The position numbers and the translations under genes are program-made. A DNA stretch of 64,000 bases from Paenibacillus sp. Soil766. GTDB lineage: Bacteria > Bacillota > Bacilli > Paenibacillales > NBRC-103111. Positions 60,624-64,000 of the stretch are shown here, in pieces. The notes below the pieces were generated by a model. The model did not search any database. It saw only the letters and a program-made list of their open reading frames with translations, and was not told the DNA's origin. Every line of letters starts with the position of its first letter. Position 1 is the stretch's first letter. The stretch spans positions 112,129 to 176,128 of the forward strand of contig NZ_LMSJ01000045.1 in NCBI RefSeq assembly GCF_001428105.1. Direction: 5' to 3'.

Positions 60624-60688
60624 TTTCTCGATTACACGGTAGCTCCGAGCTATGGATGAAATGACTAAATCAGATGAGGTGCTTCATA

Positions 60689-61369
60689 ATGACATTGAAT
60701 GCGAAAGAAATTGCTAGTTATATTGACCATACGTTATTGAAAGCAGATGCGAGCACAGCGGCGATTCATAAATTGTGTGAGGAAGCTGCACAGCACCAAT
60801 TTTTCAGTGTGTGTGTGAATTCACAGTTTGTAGCAACAGCTGCCAAAGCGTTGGAAGGAACAGGTGTTAAGGTTGCAGCTGTAGTTGGCTTCCCACTTGG
60901 TGCGAGCTTGAGTGAAGTAAAAGCATTCGAAGCGGCTAAAGCTGTTGAAAACGGTGCTGCTGAAATCGATACCGTTTTACCGATTGGGTTGCTTTTGGAA
61001 GGGCAATTGGATGCAGTTCGTTCGGACATTAAGCAAGTCGTAGATGCGGTAAAAGGGAAAGCTATCGTCAAGGTAATCATGGAAACCGGGTTCCTGAATG
61101 ATGAGCAAAAAGCAACAGCTTGCCGTCTTTCCGAAGAAGCGGGTGCTCATTTTGTGAAAACATCGACTGGCTTTGGCCCTGGTGGAGCGACGGTAGAAGA
61201 TGTTCGTTTGATGCGTCAAAATGTGTCCAACACGATTGGCGTAAAAGCATCTGGCGGTGTTCGCGACGTTGAGACGGCGATAGCGATGATTGAAGCGGGA
61301 GCAACGAGATTAGGGACTAGTTCCGGTGTAGCTATTGTGAACGGAACTCAAGGCGCTTCCACATACTAA
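60689..61369 (+). CDS. deoC: Deoxyribose-phosphate aldolase
   Basis: 226 residues. IDHTLLKADAS, CVNSQFV, Schiff-base Lys in AHFVKTSTGFGPGGAT and the Lys of VKASGGVRD. Splits deoxyribose-5-phosphate to glyceraldehyde-3-phosphate and acetaldehyde. ATG 60689 (GAGGTG at eight). Last 38 bases overlap the convergent transporter gene. Confidence 0.97.
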   Translation: MTLNAKEIASYIDHTLLKADASTAAIHKLCEEAAQHQFFSVCVNSQFVATAAKALEGTGVKVAAVVGFPLGASLSEVKAFEAAKAVENGAAEIDTVLPIGLLLEGQLDAVRSDIKQVVDAVKGKAIVKVIMETGFLNDEQKATACRLSEEAGAHFVKTSTGFGPGGATVEDVRLMRQNVSNTIGVKASGGVRDVETAIAMIEAGATRLGTSSGVAIVNGTQGASTY

Positions 61370-62363
61370 GATAGCAGAGAGGCAACGCAATAAGGGAACC
61401 TACAATGTTGAAAATGGTTTGAGACCTTGCGATTTGCGATGCTGCATCATTAGCTAATATTGTGGATAGTGTGACGAGCAAGTGGATGAACGGGTAAAAG
61501 AGGATGGCGCCTCCGACATTCAGCAGCACATGTGACCAGGCTACATATCGCCCGGCGCGTGAGCTGCTCATGCCGGCGATCAGTGCAGTGACACAGGTGC
61601 CGACATTGGCACCAATGGTAATGGCAACCCCGAGCTCGACGGGGATAGCCCCTGTGGCGGCCAGGCTCATCGCCATCGCAATGACGGCTGCGCTGCTATG
61701 CACGAGCGCGGTCACTGCAGCGCCTGCGAGGATGCCCCAGAGCAGGCTCGTCTGTGCCTGGTGCACGAACCAGGCGAAAAGACCGCGGGACTGCAGCGCA
61801 GGCCCGATGGTTTGCATGATCTCGATGCCGAGCAGCACGAGAGAGAAGCCAGCCGCCGCGAGCGAGCCGTAGCGGACGCTGCGCAGCCATTGGCGGCCGC
61901 CGACATGCGAGGCGGCCTGAGGTAGTGCCGCGCCTGCTTGCGCGGCGTGGGAGCGGGGGCCGCTTGCCTGAGGCAGCGGCCCGGCCAGCCAGCTCGCCAG
62001 CCAAACGCTGGCGCTGGCGATTAGAATCGGCACGCCGATGCCGCCCAAGCTGAGCCCGATCAGCTCGGTGGTGAGGCACGTGCCGATATTCGTGCCGAGA
62101 ATCACGCCTAGTGTTCTCGGGAAGGACAGGATGCCAGCGCCGACGAGGCCGATGGCGATGACAGTGATGGCGGTGCTGCTCTGCAGCGCCGCGGTGAGCA
62201 CGGTGCCGGTGATTAGGCCGCGCACTGGTGTTCGAGTAAACCGCTCCAGCCACAGCTGGAGGCGGGGGCCTGCCCAGGTTTGAAGCGAGGTTTCCATTAG
62301 CTTCATTCCGAGCAGAAATAAGATAAAGCCTGTAGCAACAGGCAATATAATAGCATGAATCAT
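61332..62363 (-). CDS. Na/Pi-cotransporter II family protein
   Basis: 343 residues, eight or nine helices, two inverted repeats of the family (TAALQSSTAITVIAIGLVGA and VTALVHSSAAVIAMAMSLAA). Has the QSST/HSSA motifs typical of NptA/YjbB phosphate carriers; no PhoU domain. Between the repeats lies a GC-rich, Ala/Gly/Gln-rich loop (about 155-185; 78 percent GC in 60 bases at 61921). ATG 62363 has AAAGGAG upstream. Tail overlaps deoC. Confidence 0.88.
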   Translation of the reverse strand: MIHAIILPVATGFILFLLGMKLMETSLQTWAGPRLQLWLERFTRTPVRGLITGTVLTAALQSSTAITVIAIGLVGAGILSFPRTLGVILGTNIGTCLTTELIGLSLGGIGVPILIASASVWLASWLAGPLPQASGPRSHAAQAGAALPQAASHVGGRQWLRSVRYGSLAAAGFSLVLLGIEIMQTIGPALQSRGLFAWFVHQAQTSLLWGILAGAAVTALVHSSAAVIAMAMSLAATGAIPVELGVAITIGANVGTCVTALIAGMSSSRAGRYVAWSHVLLNVGGAILFYPFIHLLVTLSTILANDAASQIARSQTIFNIVGSLIALPLCYLSMWKRLEFRSQ

Positions 62364-62482
62364 GAGAGGATCTCCTTTTCGTGAGCGTACGACGTTTTCA
62401 ACCAATATATGTGACCGTAAAGACAAGCATGACAAGCCAGATGGTATAAGTGAACGGTTTCACGCAAAGGAAGGCTAAAACA

Positions 62483-63856
62483 ATGGCAGCAGTAGTATTA
62501 CATAAGAAACGCAAACCCCGCGTAGAGCAAGGACATCCGTGGGTGTATAAGAGTGAAATCGAGCGCACGGATGGAGACATTGTACCTGGACAGCTTGTAT
62601 CCGTTCAGAATCACCTCGGCAAATATCTAGCAACGGGCTATTACAACGAATCTTCGCAGCTTACGGTACGTATTGTATCGTATAGCCAGATTGAGGCGAT
62701 GACGACAGAGTTTTTCGTCGAAAGATTCACACGTTGTTTCCTACATCGCCAGCGCTTTGTGAAAGGAGCGCAGTCTTATCGTCTGGTATATGGAGAAGCT
62801 GATTTCCTGCCTGGACTTATTGTTGATAAATTCGAGAACACATTGGTTGTTCAGCTTTTGACCTTGGGCATGGACCTCTGCCGTGATCATATCGTTGAAG
62901 CTCTGGTACAAGTGATGAAACCAGTCGGGATTTATGAGCGAAGTGACGTATCCATTCGTGAACTGGAAGGTCTGAAGCAGACGAAGGGACTTCTGTATGG
63001 CGATTATGCGAAGCATGTTGATATTTTAGAAAATGGCCTTCGTATTCGCGTTGATATTGAGGAAGGTCAGAAGACAGGTTACTTCTTCGACCAACGTGAG
63101 AATCGCGCGGCAATCGCTCCATTGATGACTGGCTGGGGTCACCGCAGTGGCATCCATTTGACGGAAATTGAAGAGAATGGCGTAACGCAAATGCTCCCAG
63201 TGAACGCAAATGGTAAAGTAGTGACGTTTCCTCTGTGGGATGGCGCTTCAGTGCTGGAATGCTTCTCACATACGGGAAGCTTCACGCTTAACGCATGTCA
63301 ATTCGGAGCCAAGAAAGTAACGTGCCTCGATATCTCCGAGCATGCGATTGAAAGTGCACGTACGAACGTTGCGTTGAATGGCTTCGAGGATCGCGTCGAA
63401 TTCGTCGTGGCAGATGCCTTCGAGTACTTGCGTACGCAAGTGAAAGGCTTGGATGAGCGCAAGCTTCGCGCAGTTGCTGGTGCAGCGGGTCAAACTAAGA
63501 TAGACACATCGAAACCTGTAGGCACGGGTGGGCGTACTTGGGACGTCGTCATTCTCGATCCGCCTGCCTTCGCCAAGACCAAAAGTGCGGTAGAAGGAGC
63601 TTGCCGCGGCTATAAAGACATCAATTTGCATGGAATGAAACTTGTGAATGAAGGTGGCTATCTCGTCACAGCAAGCTGTTCGTATCACATGCATCCTGAG
63701 CTGTTCCTTGAAACGATTCATGCAGCAGCAACCGATGCAGGTAAGCTGTTACGCCTAATTGAGTTCCGTGGGGCAGGGATGGATCACCCGCGTATTCTAG
63801 GTGTAGATGAAGGACATTATTTGAAGTTTGCGATTTTTGAAGTGCGCAGCAAATAA
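62483..63856 (+). CDS. RlmI-like 23S rRNA (cytosine-5) methyltransferase
   Basis: 457 residues. N-terminal PUA domain (KPRVEQGHPWVYKSEIER), then SAM-binding CFSHTGSFTLNACQFGA, DPPAFAKTK and SYHMHP. Most RlmI proteins are about 395-400 long; here an extra 40 residues lie between FFDQRENRAAIAPLM and the SAM motif and about 20 before DPPAFAK. Otherwise catalytic parts are intact. ATG 62483 has GGAAGG upstream. Confidence 0.88.
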   Translation: MAAVVLHKKRKPRVEQGHPWVYKSEIERTDGDIVPGQLVSVQNHLGKYLATGYYNESSQLTVRIVSYSQIEAMTTEFFVERFTRCFLHRQRFVKGAQSYRLVYGEADFLPGLIVDKFENTLVVQLLTLGMDLCRDHIVEALVQVMKPVGIYERSDVSIRELEGLKQTKGLLYGDYAKHVDILENGLRIRVDIEEGQKTGYFFDQRENRAAIAPLMTGWGHRSGIHLTEIEENGVTQMLPVNANGKVVTFPLWDGASVLECFSHTGSFTLNACQFGAKKVTCLDISEHAIESARTNVALNGFEDRVEFVVADAFEYLRTQVKGLDERKLRAVAGAAGQTKIDTSKPVGTGGRTWDVVILDPPAFAKTKSAVEGACRGYKDINLHGMKLVNEGGYLVTASCSYHMHPELFLETIHAAATDAGKLLRLIEFRGAGMDHPRILGVDEGHYLKFAIFEVRSK

Positions 63857-63868
63857 AATGATTTAAGT

Positions 63869-63901
63869 AAGCGAAGCCGGTTAATGTGGCTTTGCTTTTT
63901 T
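63869..63901 (+). terminator. Terminator after the rRNA methyltransferase gene
   Basis: AAGCGAAGCC/GGCTTTGCTT stem (G-T pair) followed by T-run. The remaining 99 bases of the window hold nothing I can call. Confidence 0.85.
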
Positions 63902-64000
63902 GTTGTGTTTGCGGGTGTTGGTGGAGGGGGCTAGGAGGCAGGAACCGGAAATGACTAACTCGTGTTAGGCCGACAGGTATCTCTGCAAGTCGAAAAAATC

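Noticed and set aside
61696..62253. 185-residue ORF overlapping the Na/Pi transporter gene on the same strand
   Set aside because: His/Arg-rich out-of-frame shadow of the GC-rich segment; the transporter frame has clear family motifs.

Overview
The window is ordinary chromosome from a low-to-moderate GC, spore-forming Firmicute, most likely a Paenibacillus or close relative. Three things point there: a long stretch collinear with the Bacillus subtilis yqeG-to-yqeV region; sporulation and germination genes (spoVAC/AD/AE, gpr, spoIIP); and Paenibacillus-style additions such as an alkaline phosphatase with a C-terminal copper-amine-oxidase-like repeat and a group III chaperonin inside the dnaK operon. 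I see no tRNA, rRNA, CRISPR array, prophage or insertion sequence.

Layout. 0-4.2 kb: the end of an AraC-type response regulator, a TRAP transporter operon (dctQ-dctM-dctP, minus strand) with a cre-like site, and a divergent rhamnose-mutarotase-like gene. 4.2-7.3 kb: a UbiA-type prenyltransferase, a DUF6081 protein, a papain-like protease and two very small ORFs. 7.3-10.5 kb: a spore cluster resembling spoVA-2mob (DUF1657, DUF421-DUF1657 fusion, spoVAC, spoVAD, spoVAE). 10.9-15.4 kb: MoxR ATPase, DUF58 protein and membrane transglutaminase. 15.4-16.2 kb: an esterase.

16.4-60.6 kb is the conserved backbone: yqeG, yqeH, aroE, yhbY, nadD, yqeK, rsfS, yqeM, comER/comEA/comEB/comEC, holA, rpsT, gpr, spoIIP, yqxA, lepA, hemW, hrcA, grpE, dnaK, dnaJ, prmA, rsmE, mtaB. 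Relative to B. subtilis it carries insertions: a CvfB-like S1 protein; leuS with a T-box; an MFS/MarR pair splitting comEB from comEC; an ECF sigma/anti-sigma pair with its own ECF-type promoter; repeats and a broken nuclease-like gene before gpr; a GNAT enzyme; a thermosome-like chaperonin between hrcA and grpE; a lipoprotein/ABC set that may handle zinc, alkaline phosphatase, YfhD-like protein and glycerophosphodiesterase between dnaJ and prmA; and a site-2 protease. 60.7-63.9 kb: deoC, a Na/Pi-type transporter and an RlmI-like rRNA methyltransferase.

The most notable items are the archaeal-like chaperonin under a perfect CIRCE element, a family of structured dispersed intergenic elements (4.2, 16.3, 26.2, 60.6 kb), abrupt GC-rich islands inside otherwise AT-richer genes, the spoVA-2mob-like cluster, and an intergenic region at 36-37 kb holding a hexanucleotide microsatellite, a periodic degenerate repeat and a pseudogene. 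Start codons were re-chosen for many genes from ribosome-binding sites and family N-termini.
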